64,000 bases of DNA, taken from positions 248,001 through 312,000 of the forward strand of contig NZ_CANLCY010000003.1 of the NCBI RefSeq assembly GCF_947489255.1, written 5' to 3'. Positions 52,446 to 61,346 of this stretch are shown here, piece by piece. Position 1 is the stretch's first letter; each line of letters starts with the position of its first letter. Below the pieces are notes generated by a model that was given only the letters and a program-made list of their open reading frames with translations, was not told the origin of the DNA and did no database searches. The translations under genes were made by a program, and so were the position numbers. This DNA is from an uncultured Microbacterium sp. (GTDB lineage: Bacteria > Actinomycetota > Actinomycetes > Actinomycetales > Microbacteriaceae).

Positions 52446-53045
52446 TCAGCCGGCGACGCCCGGCGACGGGGATGCGGCGAGCCGCGCCTCGAGCCCCTCG
52501 CGCACTCCGCCCCACTCCTCGCGCAGGATCGAGAAGTACAGCGTGTCGGACACCGAGCCGTCGGGGGCGATGCGATGCCGACGGAGGCGCCCCTCCCGCG
52601 TCGCGCCGAGCCGCTCGATGGCGCGGGCACTGCGCTCGTTGCGCGCATCGCAGCGCAGCGCCACGCGGTTCACGCCCCAGGTCTCGAAGGCATGACCGAG
52701 CAGCAGGAGCTTGGCGGCGGGGTTGGTCCGCCCGCCCTGGAAGGCGCGTCCGTACCAGGTCGTCCCGATCTCGACCCGCCCCTGCGCGGGCACGTACTCG
52801 TAGAACGTGGTCGATCCGCGAACGACGCCGGTCTCGGCATCCCGCACGGTGAAGGCGAACAGGCCGGGAGTCGCGAGCTGGCGCTCGACGTGCGCGGCGT
52901 AGGCGTCGACCGAGTCGGGCCACGGCGAGGTCATGCGGCTCCACAGCTCCGGGTCGGTGAGGGGCCACGCCTCGGCGGCGTCGGATGCCGCGGCGGGAGA
53001 GAGACGGATGCCGTGTGCCTCGAGCGCGATGTCGTGCGCGGTCAT
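52446..53045 (-). CDS. GNAT-family acetyltransferase (RimJ-like)
   Basis: The 199-residue protein has GNAT features: an N-terminal strand with LSPAAASDAAEAWPL, VRGSTTFYEYVPAQGRVEIGTTWYGRAFQGG, the acetyl-CoA loop replaced by RTNPAAKLLLLGHAFE, and the C-terminal LRCDARNERSARAIERLGATREG, the RimJ/L signature. ATG 53045 overlaps the MerR stop by 4 bp. The substrate is unknown. Confidence 0.9.
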   Translation of the reverse strand: MTAHDIALEAHGIRLSPAAASDAAEAWPLTDPELWSRMTSPWPDSVDAYAAHVERQLATPGLFAFTVRDAETGVVRGSTTFYEYVPAQGRVEIGTTWYGRAFQGGRTNPAAKLLLLGHAFETWGVNRVALRCDARNERSARAIERLGATREGRLRRHRIAPDGSVSDTLYFSILREEWGGVREGLEARLAASPSPGVAG

Positions 53046-53413
53046 CGCGCTTCCAGCTGGGCGACGAACTCGTCGGCCGCGGCGACCTTGCGGCGCAGGT
53101 CTTCCCGGCGCTGCTGCGCCTCGTCGCGGATGTCGGCGAATCGTTCGCGCAGCGCCGCATCGTCGGGATCGGCCTCGAGGCCGTCGACGACGGTCAGCAG
53201 CTCGCCCATCTGCTCGAGCGAGTAGCCCAGCGGCTTCATCCGTCGGATCAGCAGCAGGCGCGACTCGTCGTCGGCCGTGTAGAGGCGGAAGCCGCCCTCG
53301 GTCCGAGCCGACGGACGCAGCAGGCCGATCTCGTCGTAGTGGCGCAGCGTCCGGATCGACAGTCCCGTGCGCTCGGCGAGCTCGCCGATCTGCATCGGAC
53401 GCTCCTCGGTCAT
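53042..53413 (-). CDS. MerR-family transcriptional regulator
   Basis: The 123-residue protein has the MerR winged helix (MQIGELAERTGLSIRTLRHYDEIGLLRPSARTEGGFRLY) and a coiled-coil dimer helix (EALRERFADIRDEAQQRREDLRRKVA) with no long effector domain or metal-binding Cys. The start may be 53413 or the ATG at 53395 (MQIGEL). It is coupled to a GNAT gene that it may control. Confidence 0.92.
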   Translation of the reverse strand: MTEERPMQIGELAERTGLSIRTLRHYDEIGLLRPSARTEGGFRLYTADDESRLLLIRRMKPLGYSLEQMGELLTVVDGLEADPDDAALRERFADIRDEAQQRREDLRRKVAAADEFVAQLEAR

Positions 53414-53431
53414 GACATCCCCGATCCCGCA

Positions 53432-53453
53432 AACCTCACGTTACGGTAGAGTT
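53432..53453. promoter_or_regulatory. Likely MerR operator between merR and the SulP gene
   Basis: AACCTCACG and CGGTAGAGTT form an imperfect dyad at 53432-53453, 19 nt upstream of the MerR start; the spacing resembles MerR-family sites. The rest of the 120-nt divergent gap shows no clear second element. Confidence 0.45.
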
Positions 53454-53533
53454 CTTCTCGGTCGCGATCGCGACCCCCCTATTCTTCCCCGCGCCGCTGC
53501 GGGTTCCCTCCGATACCCCTCAGGAGCATCGAT

Positions 53534-55027
53534 ATGACCGACGTCCTGGCGCGCCCGCGCCCCGAACCCACCGTCCTCCAGGCCCTGCGCTCCCCGCGCC
53601 TGCTCACCCGCGAGGTGCTCGCCAGTCTCGTCGTGGCGATCGCCCTCATCCCCGAGGCCATCGCCTTCTCGATCATCGCCGGGGTCGACCCGCGCCTCGG
53701 CCTGTTCTCGTCGTTCGTCATGGCCGTGGCGATCGCCTTCCTCGGCGGGCGCCCCGCAATGATCTCGGCGGCGACCGGGGCCATCGCGCTGGTCATCGCC
53801 CCCGTCGCCCGCGAACACGGCGTCGACTACCTGCTCGCAACCGTGATCCTCGGCGGCATCCTGCAGGTGATCCTGGGCCTCGCGGGCGTCGCGAAGCTCA
53901 TGCGCTACATCCCCCGCAGCGTCATGGTCGGATTCGTGAACGCCCTGGCCATCCTGATCTTCATCGCGCAGGTGCCCCAGCTGATCGGCGTTCCGTGGGC
54001 GGTGTACCCCATCGCCGCGGCGGGCCTGGCGATCATGTACCTGCTGCCGCGTCTCACTAAGGCGATCCCCGCCCCGCTGGTGGCCATCGTGCTGCTCACG
54101 GGTGCCGCCGTGGTCTTCGGCATCTCGGTTCCCACCGTGGGCGACCAGGGCGCTTTGCCCGAGAGCCTGCCCGCACTGCTCATCCCGAACGTGCCCCTCA
54201 CCTTCGACACGCTCGGCATCATCTTCCCGTTCGCCGTCGCGATGGCCGTCGTCGGCCTGCTGGAATCGCTCATGACCGCGGCCCTCGTCGACGACATCAC
54301 CGACACGCCGTCGTCGAAGACCCGCGAATCGCTCGGCCAGGGCGCCGCGAACGTGCTGTCGGGCCTGTTCGGCGGCATGGGCGGCTGCGCGATGATCGGC
54401 CAGACGATGATCAACGTCAAGGCGTCCGGGGCGCGCACCCGCATCTCGACGTTCCTCGCCGGCGTCTTCCTGCTCATGCTGGTCCTGGTGTTCGGCGACG
54501 TCGTCGCCATCATTCCCATGGCCGCCCTCGTGGCCGTGATGATCGTCGTGTCGATCGCCACGTTCGACTGGCACAGCATCCACCCCTCGACCCTGCGCCG
54601 GATGCCGCTGAGCGAGACGATCGTCATGGTGCTGACCGTCGCCGCCACGGTGTGGACGCACAATCTCGCGATCGGCGTCGCCGTGGGCGTCATGGCCGCC
54701 GCGGTGCTCTTCGCCCGTCGGGTCGCGAGCCTGACCAGCGTCACCCGCTCGGAAGACGGCGACGTCGCCCGCTACGTCGTGGAGGGCGAGCTGTTCTTCG
54801 CCTCGAGCAACGACCTGACCACGAAGTTCGCATACCACCGCGACCCCGCGCGCGTGATCATCGACCTCTCGCGCTCGCACGTGTGGGACGCCTCGACCGT
54901 GGCCGCGCTCGACGCGGTGCGCACGAAATACGCCCACCTCGGCACGACCGTCGAGCTCGAGGGCATGAACGACACCGCAGCCCGCTTCCACGACCGCCTC
55001 AGCGGCGGACTCGGCGCCGGGCACTGA
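53534..55027 (+). CDS. SulP-family anion transporter with STAS domain
   Basis: The 497-residue protein has about 11-12 helices with SulP motifs LTREVLASLVVAIALIPEAIAFSIIAGVDPRLGLFSS, GGRPAMISAATGAIALV, AVVGLLESLMTA and LFGGMGGCAMIGQTMINVKASGARTR. A C-terminal STAS domain (about 410-497; YVVEGELFFASSNDLTT, VIIDLSRSHVWDASTVAALDAV) follows. Relatives carry sulfate or bicarbonate. Helix content and the short STAS domain resemble BicA-like bicarbonate transporters, but the substrate cannot be fixed from sequence. Confidence 0.93.
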   Translation: MTDVLARPRPEPTVLQALRSPRLLTREVLASLVVAIALIPEAIAFSIIAGVDPRLGLFSSFVMAVAIAFLGGRPAMISAATGAIALVIAPVAREHGVDYLLATVILGGILQVILGLAGVAKLMRYIPRSVMVGFVNALAILIFIAQVPQLIGVPWAVYPIAAAGLAIMYLLPRLTKAIPAPLVAIVLLTGAAVVFGISVPTVGDQGALPESLPALLIPNVPLTFDTLGIIFPFAVAMAVVGLLESLMTAALVDDITDTPSSKTRESLGQGAANVLSGLFGGMGGCAMIGQTMINVKASGARTRISTFLAGVFLLMLVLVFGDVVAIIPMAALVAVMIVVSIATFDWHSIHPSTLRRMPLSETIVMVLTVAATVWTHNLAIGVAVGVMAAAVLFARRVASLTSVTRSEDGDVARYVVEGELFFASSNDLTTKFAYHRDPARVIIDLSRSHVWDASTVAALDAVRTKYAHLGTTVELEGMNDTAARFHDRLSGGLGAGH

Positions 55028-55045
55028 CGCGGCGGCCCGGCGGGA

Positions 55046-55981
55046 TCAGGAGCGCAGGGTCGTCGAGGGCGTCTCGCCGAACTCCCCGCGGTACATCGCG
55101 GCGAAGCGGCCGAGGTTGGAGAAACCCCAGCGCGCGGCGATCGCCGCCACCGTCTCGACCGACGGGTCGGCGCTGCGCAGTTCGGCCCGCGCGGCGTCGA
55201 GGCGCACGCGCCGCAGGTACTGCATCGGCGTACGGCCGGTGGCCGCGCGGAAGGCGTACTGCAGGCCGCGCGGCGACAGGCGCGCCGCCTCCGCGATGTC
55301 GGCGAGCACGACCGGCTCGGCCGCGTGCGCCTCGACGTAGGCCTTGGCCCGACGCACCGGAGCAGGCAGCGGTCGCGACGGCCGCCCGGCGGCGAGCGCG
55401 TCGGTGAAGGTCGTGGGGAACGTCATGAGCGAGGCCTCGAGCATGAGCGTGCGCGCCTGCTGCTGGATGAGCGGGGTGCGCTCGGGCGAGCGCAGCAGCA
55501 CGTCGCGGGTGTACTCCCAGGTGCGCGACCAGTAGCGCAGCCGCTGCTCGCTCACGGGCGCGTAGCCCGTCGCCCGCACGCGCAATCCCTCGTCACCCGA
55601 CAGGCGCCGCGCGGCCTCGTCGAATTCCGTCCGCGCGAACGAGACGCCGGTGCCCGCGATGCGACCGGTGAAGGCGATCTCCAGCGGACGGTCGACCACC
55701 ATGAACGGCACCGCGGTGTCGATGCGCTCGCGCCGGTAGGTCCCCACGACCCGCGGACCCGCGATCCGACCGACCACCACCTGGTCGAGAGGGTCGGATT
55801 CGACCAGCATCGTCGAACCGATCGTCCAGTCGCAGAACCCGAACCCCGGCTCGGATGCCGCGTGCCACGCCAGCGCCGGCTGAATGGCATCCGCGCGGGT
55901 GATGCGTGCTCCGGGCACGATGGTCTGCCACAGGTGCTCGACCGTCTCGGCGTCGCGGGTCTCGATGTTCGTGTGCTCCAC
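55046..55981 (-). CDS. AraC-family transcriptional regulator
   Basis: The 311-residue protein has a C-terminal double helix-turn-helix (VVLADIAEAARLSPRGLQYAFRAATGRTPMQYLRRVRLDAARAELRSADPSVETVAAIAARWGFSNLGRFAAMYRGEFGETPS) and an N-terminal effector domain with no clear family. It is convergent with the SulP gene, 18 nt apart. No target is evident in the window. Confidence 0.9.
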   Translation of the reverse strand: MEHTNIETRDAETVEHLWQTIVPGARITRADAIQPALAWHAASEPGFGFCDWTIGSTMLVESDPLDQVVVGRIAGPRVVGTYRRERIDTAVPFMVVDRPLEIAFTGRIAGTGVSFARTEFDEAARRLSGDEGLRVRATGYAPVSEQRLRYWSRTWEYTRDVLLRSPERTPLIQQQARTLMLEASLMTFPTTFTDALAAGRPSRPLPAPVRRAKAYVEAHAAEPVVLADIAEAARLSPRGLQYAFRAATGRTPMQYLRRVRLDAARAELRSADPSVETVAAIAARWGFSNLGRFAAMYRGEFGETPSTTLRS

Positions 55982-56434
55982 GCAGGTTTCCTAAATCGTC
56001 CGAGAATGTGCGGCAAGACCATTGCGCCGAAAGGCACACGTCGATATGGGAACGCTCTCACGCGACACGACGCACTGATCGGCGATGATGCTTCCGACCG
56101 GCGACGGTCGGCGCGGAGGACCCCCCATCCGTTTTCACCGAATCTTTCAAAATGCGGAAAATGCGCATTTCGGCGCCGTCGGCCTCAGGACGCGAGCGAA
56201 CGGCCGCGAAGCGCAGCATCGCGGGCGCGCGTCGACCTCGCGCCCGGTCGCGGCGACTTTCCGCAGGCCGCAGCCGGGAGAGGTGACCGACCACTCCCGC
56301 CCCCGGAGCAGTCTCCCGGAGCGTCGCTGCGCGAACTCGCGACGCCGAGGAGGCGACGTCCGACCGCGGCGGTCCCCACCGCCGCCATAATGGGGGCGGT
56401 GCCTGTTCGGCGCCCAGTCACCCGAGGGGACCCG
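55982..56434. other. 453-nt intergenic region without a gene
   Basis: The gap between the AraC gene and the small hypothetical gene is locally AT-richer than the genome (around 56120-56170) and holds a perfect 12-bp palindrome AAATGCGCATTT at 56159-56170. This may be a regulator site; no coding or RNA signal was recognised. Confidence 0.4.
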
Positions 56435-56776
56435 ATGCCGTTCCGCACCGTGACGACTCTGCAGTCGTGGATCGACGATTTCCGTGCCCTCGGCTATGAC
56501 GCCGACATCCTCCGCGTCATTCCCCGCGACAACGACGACGGCGGGGATGCCGGGTTGATCGCTGCCCGGCTGCGCAGCGTGTCGACGACCTTCTATGTCG
56601 CGCCCGGCGCCGAAGAGGGCGCGACCGACTGGTCGGTCACCTTCGAGCCCCGTGAAGACGCCGCTCCCCTGCCGGCGGGCCGGGTGATGGCCCTCGCGGG
56701 AGAGCTCGCGACCCTCGCCGCGCTGTGCTCGTTCCTCCAGGCTCGCTCCGAGGCGTTCCTGGCCGCCACGGAGTAG
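56435..56776 (+). CDS. Hypothetical protein
   Basis: The 113-residue protein starts at ATG 56435 with GAGGGG 5 nt upstream. There is no signal peptide or membrane helix. It starts MPFRTVTTLQSWIDDFRALGYD, has an acidic turn (PRDNDDGGDAG) and a C-terminal Ala/Leu-rich helix (VMALAGELATLAALCSFLQ). I do not recognise a family. The long coding-quality frame with strong ribosome site supports a real gene. Confidence 0.65.
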   Translation: MPFRTVTTLQSWIDDFRALGYDADILRVIPRDNDDGGDAGLIAARLRSVSTTFYVAPGAEEGATDWSVTFEPREDAAPLPAGRVMALAGELATLAALCSFLQARSEAFLAATE

Positions 56777-56909
56777 GTCGACTCGGGCGGTGTCGCACCC
56801 GCTCCCGGTGTCGGCCGTCGAGAGGCGCCGTCGCGATGCGCGTCACGCCGCGACGTCGCACGGCGGCGCGGCATCCTGACCTGCGACCGCCCCGTGTCGC
56901 GGCCGGTCG

Positions 56910-57380
56910 TCAGCGTTGCGCGTGCGCGATGAGCTCGTCGATGACCCGGGCCACGCGGTCGGCGACGGCCGGATCCATGTCGGCGACGGCATCCTCGATG
57001 CCCGCGTCGAACGCCCGCAGCGCAGACCACGGCGGAGAGTCCAGGTCGACGATGGCCGTGATGTGGTTCACGCGGCGGTCCTCGGCGTCGAGATCGCGCC
57101 TGACCGCCCCGCGCTGGACCAGGCGGTCGATGAGGGTGGTCACCCCGGCCGAGGTGATGCCGAGGTGGTCGCGCACGTGCGTGGGGCGCGCGCCCGGATT
57201 GTCGGCGATGAAGAGGAGGGCACGGGCGTCGAGCTCGTTCAAGGACAGAGCGCGTCGGGCCTCGGCGGCGGCGATCCGTCTCGCCTCGCCGTAGGCGAGA
57301 AGGGCGCGCCCGAGTGGCGATCCAGGGAAGGAGGACGCCGGAGCTTCGGATGACTGCACGAGCCCTGATCGTAGTGACAT
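56910..57380 (-). CDS. MarR-family transcriptional regulator
   Basis: The 156-residue protein has the MarR winged helix: LNELDARALLFIADNPGARPTHVRDHLGITSAGVTTLIDRLVQRGAVRRDLDAEDRRVNHITAI, including the wing motif DxEDRRVxxI. Helices on either side form the dimer interface. ATG 57380 is the best start. It is divergent from a small hypothetical gene, and the 185-nt gap probably contains its operator. Confidence 0.9.
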   Translation of the reverse strand: MSLRSGLVQSSEAPASSFPGSPLGRALLAYGEARRIAAAEARRALSLNELDARALLFIADNPGARPTHVRDHLGITSAGVTTLIDRLVQRGAVRRDLDAEDRRVNHITAIVDLDSPPWSALRAFDAGIEDAVADMDPAVADRVARVIDELIAHAQR

Positions 57381-57565
57381 CGGCCCTCGTCGCGTCCGCA
57401 TCCGCGGGGTGGGTCTGGTCTTTCGCCGACCCGAGCCCGGGATACGCATCATGTCACCGTTGTCAAGCGGGGAGTGGTCGAACGACCCTCGGGTTATGAC
57501 GGAAGTCGAGACGCCGTCGTGAGACGGGGGGCATCCCGTCGGGAGACGGGAGTGAGGAGAACACC

Positions 57566-57751
57566 ATGATCTATGGACAGCAGAGCGGACAGCAGGCGGG
57601 CTCGGTGTGGAGCATCGCCATGTCGACCGCCATGGGCAACGGCATCGTGCCGCGCTCGACCGATCAACCGCGCGAGCGCACGGCGCCGCGCTGGCCCTGG
57701 TCGCGCACACGTGACGCCGGTGAGGCAATGGTGGTCGCGCCCCGCGCCTGA
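57566..57751 (+). CDS. Small hypothetical protein (61 aa)
   Basis: ATG 57566 is preceded by GTGAGGAG at ideal spacing (8 nt). The peptide, MIYGQQSGQQAGSVWSIAMS then a Pro/Arg-rich half, has no signal peptide or helix. The strong ribosome site and position divergent from a MarR regulator favour a translated small protein; the composition does not prove it. Confidence 0.5.
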   Translation: MIYGQQSGQQAGSVWSIAMSTAMGNGIVPRSTDQPRERTAPRWPWSRTRDAGEAMVVAPRA

Positions 57752-57924
57752 TCCACCGCCCCTTCACCCGACGCGTCGGCTCCTTCCCCCGGGAGCCGGC
57801 GCGTCGGCTCGTGTCCGGGCGTTCACACGATGGTCTTTCGGGCGTAACCCGGTCCACGGGGTCGACCCTTCAGCATGGGACGACCGCATCCGCGGCACAT
57901 CTCCCCGGCCGAACGGAGACCCCG

Positions 57925-59121
57925 ATGACGCGATCCATCCGTGTGCTCTCGCTCTACGAGGGCTTCTTCGCCGGCGGGGCACGCATCCTGCACTCCGACC
58001 TGATCGAAGGCCTCGCGCGCGACGGAGCGCAGGAGCACCGCGTGCTCTCGCTCACCGCCTCGGCCCGCCGCGACGCATCGCTGCAGCTCGCGCGCGACGA
58101 CACCCGCTACCGGCGGTTGCGGGCGGCCGGTGTGCAGATCGACGCGTTCGACCGCACCGCCGGCGACCGCCCGATCGCCCCGGAGGACTACACCACGGCG
58201 GAGCTCGACCACGCGGCCGCCCTCTTCGACGACGCCGACGTCGTGCTCTCCCTCAAGGAGCAGCCGCTCAGCCTCGTCGTCGCGCTCGACCGTGCGGGCC
58301 TTCTGCCCGACATCCCCATCGCCGCGTGCCTGCACCGCTCCGACCCGGCCCACTCCGGGCCCGCTCTGCGGTGGCTGACGGATGCCGCCGCCTCCGGCGC
58401 CGTGACGGCCACCATCTCGTGCGCGACCTCGACCTCGGAGGCGTACGCGCGGGCCGGAGTGGCCGCACGCGAGGCGCGGGTCATCGACAACGGCATCGAC
58501 ACCCGCCGCTTCCGCCCGGGCACGCGTGCGGAGCGACGCCGCATCCGCTCGGCTCTCGGCATCCCGGAGTCGGCGCCCGTGGTGCTGCTGGCCGCGCGCT
58601 TCGATGCGATGAAGGATCCGGGACTCTTTCTTCGGGCCGTCGCCCGGCACGCGCGCCGCACCCCGGCCACGCACTACGTGATGTGCGGCTCGGGGATGAC
58701 GGCCGACAACCCCGCCTTCCGTGCGCTGCGCGCCGACAGCGGCGTGGGCGACGAGGTCGCCATCCACGCGCTGGGTCTGCGCGAGGACATGCCCGAGCTG
58801 TACCGCATCGCGGATGTCGTGGCCCTCACGAGCGCCTTCGGCGAGGCGTCACCGCTCTGCCTGGTCGAGGGCGCGGCATCCGGGGCCGTGCCCGTGACCA
58901 CCGACGTCGGAGACGCCGCGCGCATGGTGAGGGACTTCGGTCTCGTCACCGCGCGCGACGTCGACGCGATCGCCGAGGCCTGGGGCGACGCCCTGGCCCT
59001 GCGTCCGGCGCTGCGCGGAGCCGCCCTCGCGGCGCGTGGACGACTCGATCGCCGCCGCATGATCGACGAGTACCGGGGTGCGATCGCGGGACTGCTGCTG
59101 CGCGACGCGATCGCGGCCTGA
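57925..59121 (+). CDS. Glycosyltransferase, family 4 (GT-B)
   Basis: I use ATG 57925 (GGAG 7 nt upstream). The 398-residue protein has an N-terminal acceptor half (VLSLYEGFFAGGARILHSDLIEGLA) and a C-terminal GT4 donor half with EARVIDNGIDTRRFRPG, VVLLAARFDAMKDPGLFLRAV, HYVMCGSG, ADVVALTSAFGEASPLCLVEGAASGAVPVTTDVG, including the E-x7-E nucleotide-sugar motif. It transfers a sugar from a nucleotide donor to a lipid, glycan or small molecule. No partner genes identify the acceptor. Confidence 0.9.
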   Translation: MTRSIRVLSLYEGFFAGGARILHSDLIEGLARDGAQEHRVLSLTASARRDASLQLARDDTRYRRLRAAGVQIDAFDRTAGDRPIAPEDYTTAELDHAAALFDDADVVLSLKEQPLSLVVALDRAGLLPDIPIAACLHRSDPAHSGPALRWLTDAAASGAVTATISCATSTSEAYARAGVAAREARVIDNGIDTRRFRPGTRAERRRIRSALGIPESAPVVLLAARFDAMKDPGLFLRAVARHARRTPATHYVMCGSGMTADNPAFRALRADSGVGDEVAIHALGLREDMPELYRIADVVALTSAFGEASPLCLVEGAASGAVPVTTDVGDAARMVRDFGLVTARDVDAIAEAWGDALALRPALRGAALAARGRLDRRRMIDEYRGAIAGLLLRDAIAA

Positions 59122-59198
59122 CGGCGGCGGTTCTTCGCTCCGGCACGCGGGTCGGGGGCTCGCCGAAGGCCCGGCCATCCGCGCGACCGGCGTCTGCG

Positions 59199-59445
59199 GC
59201 CGACTCATCGCGACCGCACCCAAGCCCCTGAGCCCGTCGAAGGGACCGGGACGCGCGCGATCAGTGGCTTCACCGAACCCGACCGACCCATCGCAACCGC
59301 ACACAGGTCCCGGAGCCCGTCGAAGGGACCGGGACGCGCGATCGGCGGCTTCGCCGAACCCGACCGACCCATCGCAACCGCACACAGGTCCCTGAGCCCG
59401 CCGAAGGGACCGGGACGCGCGCGATCGGTGGCTTCAACGGCTCAA
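59199..59445. repeat. Tandem ~82-bp repeat with REP-like hairpins
   Basis: About two and a half units of an ~82-bp sequence fill the gap between the GT gene and the PKS gene. Each unit holds AGCCCGTCGAAGGGACC (at 59231, 59314, with a CCCGCCG variant at 59395), and GGTCCC/GGGACC arms form a 6-bp stem. The intervening CACCGAACCCGACCGACCCA block repeats too. It resembles intergenic palindromic repeats in actinobacteria. No gene lies in 59122-59544. Confidence 0.8.
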
Positions 59446-59533
59446 CCACCTCTCGAGCACGATCCGGCCCCCGGCACCCTAGATGCCGCGCGACACCCGC
59501 ACCATCCCCGCGCCGGGGCCGCCGAAGCGTGTC

Positions 59534-59539
59534 TACAGT
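59534..59539 (+). promoter_or_regulatory. Leaderless -10 element for the type III PKS gene
   Basis: TACAGT is followed by 5 nt (GAGAC) and the PKS ATG at 59545, matching the TANNNT-N5-7-start layout seen at dnaX and pta. No ribosome site is visible. Confidence 0.5.
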
Positions 59540-59544
59540 GAGAC

Positions 59545-60639
59545 ATGACCGCCCGAATCGTGTCGATCGGCACGGCGCTGCCCGACACCCGCGTGACCCA
59601 GTCGACGTTGCGCGACCTGTTCGCCGCGCAACCGGGCTTCGACCGCAAGGCCCAGCGTCTGGTCGGGGCCGCGTTCGACGCCGCGGCCATCGACACCCGT
59701 CACGTCGTGCTGCCGCAGCTCGCGGGCACCGCCGTCGACGGCCTCCCCGTGCGCGACGGCGACACGCTGCTCATGCCGCCGACGGGGGCCCGCAACGACG
59801 AATACCGCCGCACCGCGCCGGGACTCTTCGCGGCGGCCTCGCGCGCGGCGATCGAGGGATCCGGGTACTCCGCAGATGCCGTGACGCACGTCGTCACCGT
59901 GTCGTGCACGGGCATGTTCGCCCCCGGTCCCGACTACCACCTCGTGCGAGACCTCGGACTCTCCCCCACCGTCGAGCGCTACCACCTCGGATTCATCGGC
60001 TGCGCGGCAGCGATCCCGGCGCTGCGCCTCGCGGCGCGGATCGTCGGGAACGACCCCGCCGCGGTCGTGCTCGTGGCCTGCACCGAGTTGTGCTCGCTGC
60101 ACTGGCAGACCTCGTCGCACCCCGATCAGATCGTCGCCGCCTCGGTGTTCGCCGACGGCGCGGGCGCCGCGGTCGTGGCATCCGGGGATCCCTCGCGAGA
60201 GGGCCTCGACCTCGACGGCTTCGCCACCCACGTGACCGACGACGGCGAGAAGGACATGGCGTGGACCGTCGGCGACTCGGGCTTCGAGATGACGTTGACG
60301 CCCGAGGTGCCGCGCATCATCGGGCGCGAGATATCCGCGATCGCCGCCGACGTGCTCGGCGACCTGGCCGACGTCGACGCGTGGGCGGTGCATCCGGGCG
60401 GGCGGAGCATCCTCGACCGCGTCGAGAGCGCCCTCGGGCTGGATGCCGAGGCCCTGGCGCCCTCGCGGGAGGTGCTGCGCCGGCATGGCAATATGTCGAG
60501 CGCCACGCTGCTGTTCATCCTGCGCGACCTGCTCGCCGACCCCGCTCTGAAGGACGGGGACAGCGTCGCGGCGATGGCCTTCGGACCGGGGCTCACCGTG
60601 GAGGCCGCGACCCTCACCGCGCGCCGCGCGTCGGCGTGA
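59545..60639 (+). CDS. Type III polyketide synthase (chalcone/alkylresorcinol synthase family)
   Basis: The 364-residue thiolase-fold protein has all three catalytic residues: Cys153 in LGFIGCAAAIPALRLA, His283 in WAVHPGGRSILD and Asn316 in RHGNMSSATLLFIL. The active-site Cys context and the C-terminal GPGLTVEAATL loop fit type III PKS. These homodimers extend a starter with malonyl-CoA into pyrones, resorcinols or chalcones. The order PKS-methyltransferase-FAD oxygenase matches the srsABC phenolic-lipid operon of Streptomyces griseus, so a long-chain alkylresorcinol-type product is likely (inference). The next gene starts within its stop (GTGA). Confidence 0.93.
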   Translation: MTARIVSIGTALPDTRVTQSTLRDLFAAQPGFDRKAQRLVGAAFDAAAIDTRHVVLPQLAGTAVDGLPVRDGDTLLMPPTGARNDEYRRTAPGLFAAASRAAIEGSGYSADAVTHVVTVSCTGMFAPGPDYHLVRDLGLSPTVERYHLGFIGCAAAIPALRLAARIVGNDPAAVVLVACTELCSLHWQTSSHPDQIVAASVFADGAGAAVVASGDPSREGLDLDGFATHVTDDGEKDMAWTVGDSGFEMTLTPEVPRIIGREISAIAADVLGDLADVDAWAVHPGGRSILDRVESALGLDAEALAPSREVLRRHGNMSSATLLFILRDLLADPALKDGDSVAAMAFGPGLTVEAATLTARRASA

Positions 60640-61346
60640 GCGGGTTCACCGGACTCGCGCGGCGCGACACCGCGCTGACCGAGCTCATGGACGACCCCGA
60701 CTGCGACCCGCGGGCGTTGGCCGCCACCTACCGCCGGTTCGATGTGGTGAACCGCCTCGTGTCGGCCTGGGGGCACGTGTACCGCACGCGGGTGCGGCCC
60801 GAGCTGAACGCGCTCGGGCGACCCGCGCGCGTACTCGACCTCGGCTCGGGCGGTGGCGACGTCGTCGCGCGCCTCGCGGCGCTCGCGAGGCGCGACGGCC
60901 TCGAGGTGGAGTGGGTGGGCGCCGATCCCGACCCCCGCGCGCACGAGGCCGCACGACGGCGGGAGCGCCCCGGCGTGCGCTTCGTGTCGCGGGGATCGCG
61001 GGAGCTGATCGAGGCGGGCGAGACGTTCGACCTCGTGCTGTCGAACCACGTGCTGCATCACCTCGACGAGCCGTCGCTCGCAGCCTTCGCCGACGACAGC
61101 CTCGCCCTCTCGCGCGGAGCGGTGCTGCACGCCGACATCGCGCGCGGGCGACTCGCCTACGGCCTCTACGCCGTGGGCATCGCTCCGCTCTCGGCCGGCA
61201 CGTTCCTGCGGGTCGACGGGCTCCGCTCGATCCGCCGCAGCTATCGCGCCGCGGAACTGGCCGCCGCCCTGGGCACGCCCTGGGTCGTCGAGACCCCGGC
61301 ACCGTTCCGCGTGCTCGCCACGGCGAGGGGGCGCGCGCGTGACTGA
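60636..61346 (+). CDS. SAM-dependent methyltransferase
   Basis: The 236-residue class I methyltransferase has motif I ARVLDLGSGGGDVVARLAAL, an acidic ribose-binding strand (WVGADPDPRAHEAA), motif II FDLVLSNHVLHHL and later strands. GTG 60636 overlaps the PKS stop by 4 bp. By analogy with SrsB it would O-methylate the polyketide product. It overlaps the FAD oxygenase gene by 8 bp, so all three are translationally linked. Confidence 0.88.
   Translation: MSGFTGLARRDTALTELMDDPDCDPRALAATYRRFDVVNRLVSAWGHVYRTRVRPELNALGRPARVLDLGSGGGDVVARLAALARRDGLEVEWVGADPDPRAHEAARRRERPGVRFVSRGSRELIEAGETFDLVLSNHVLHHLDEPSLAAFADDSLALSRGAVLHADIARGRLAYGLYAVGIAPLSAGTFLRVDGLRSIRRSYRAAELAAALGTPWVVETPAPFRVLATARGRARD

Noticed and set aside
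59078..59395. Plus-strand frame through the 82-bp repeats
   Set aside because: It encodes only the repeat translated twice and has no start signal.
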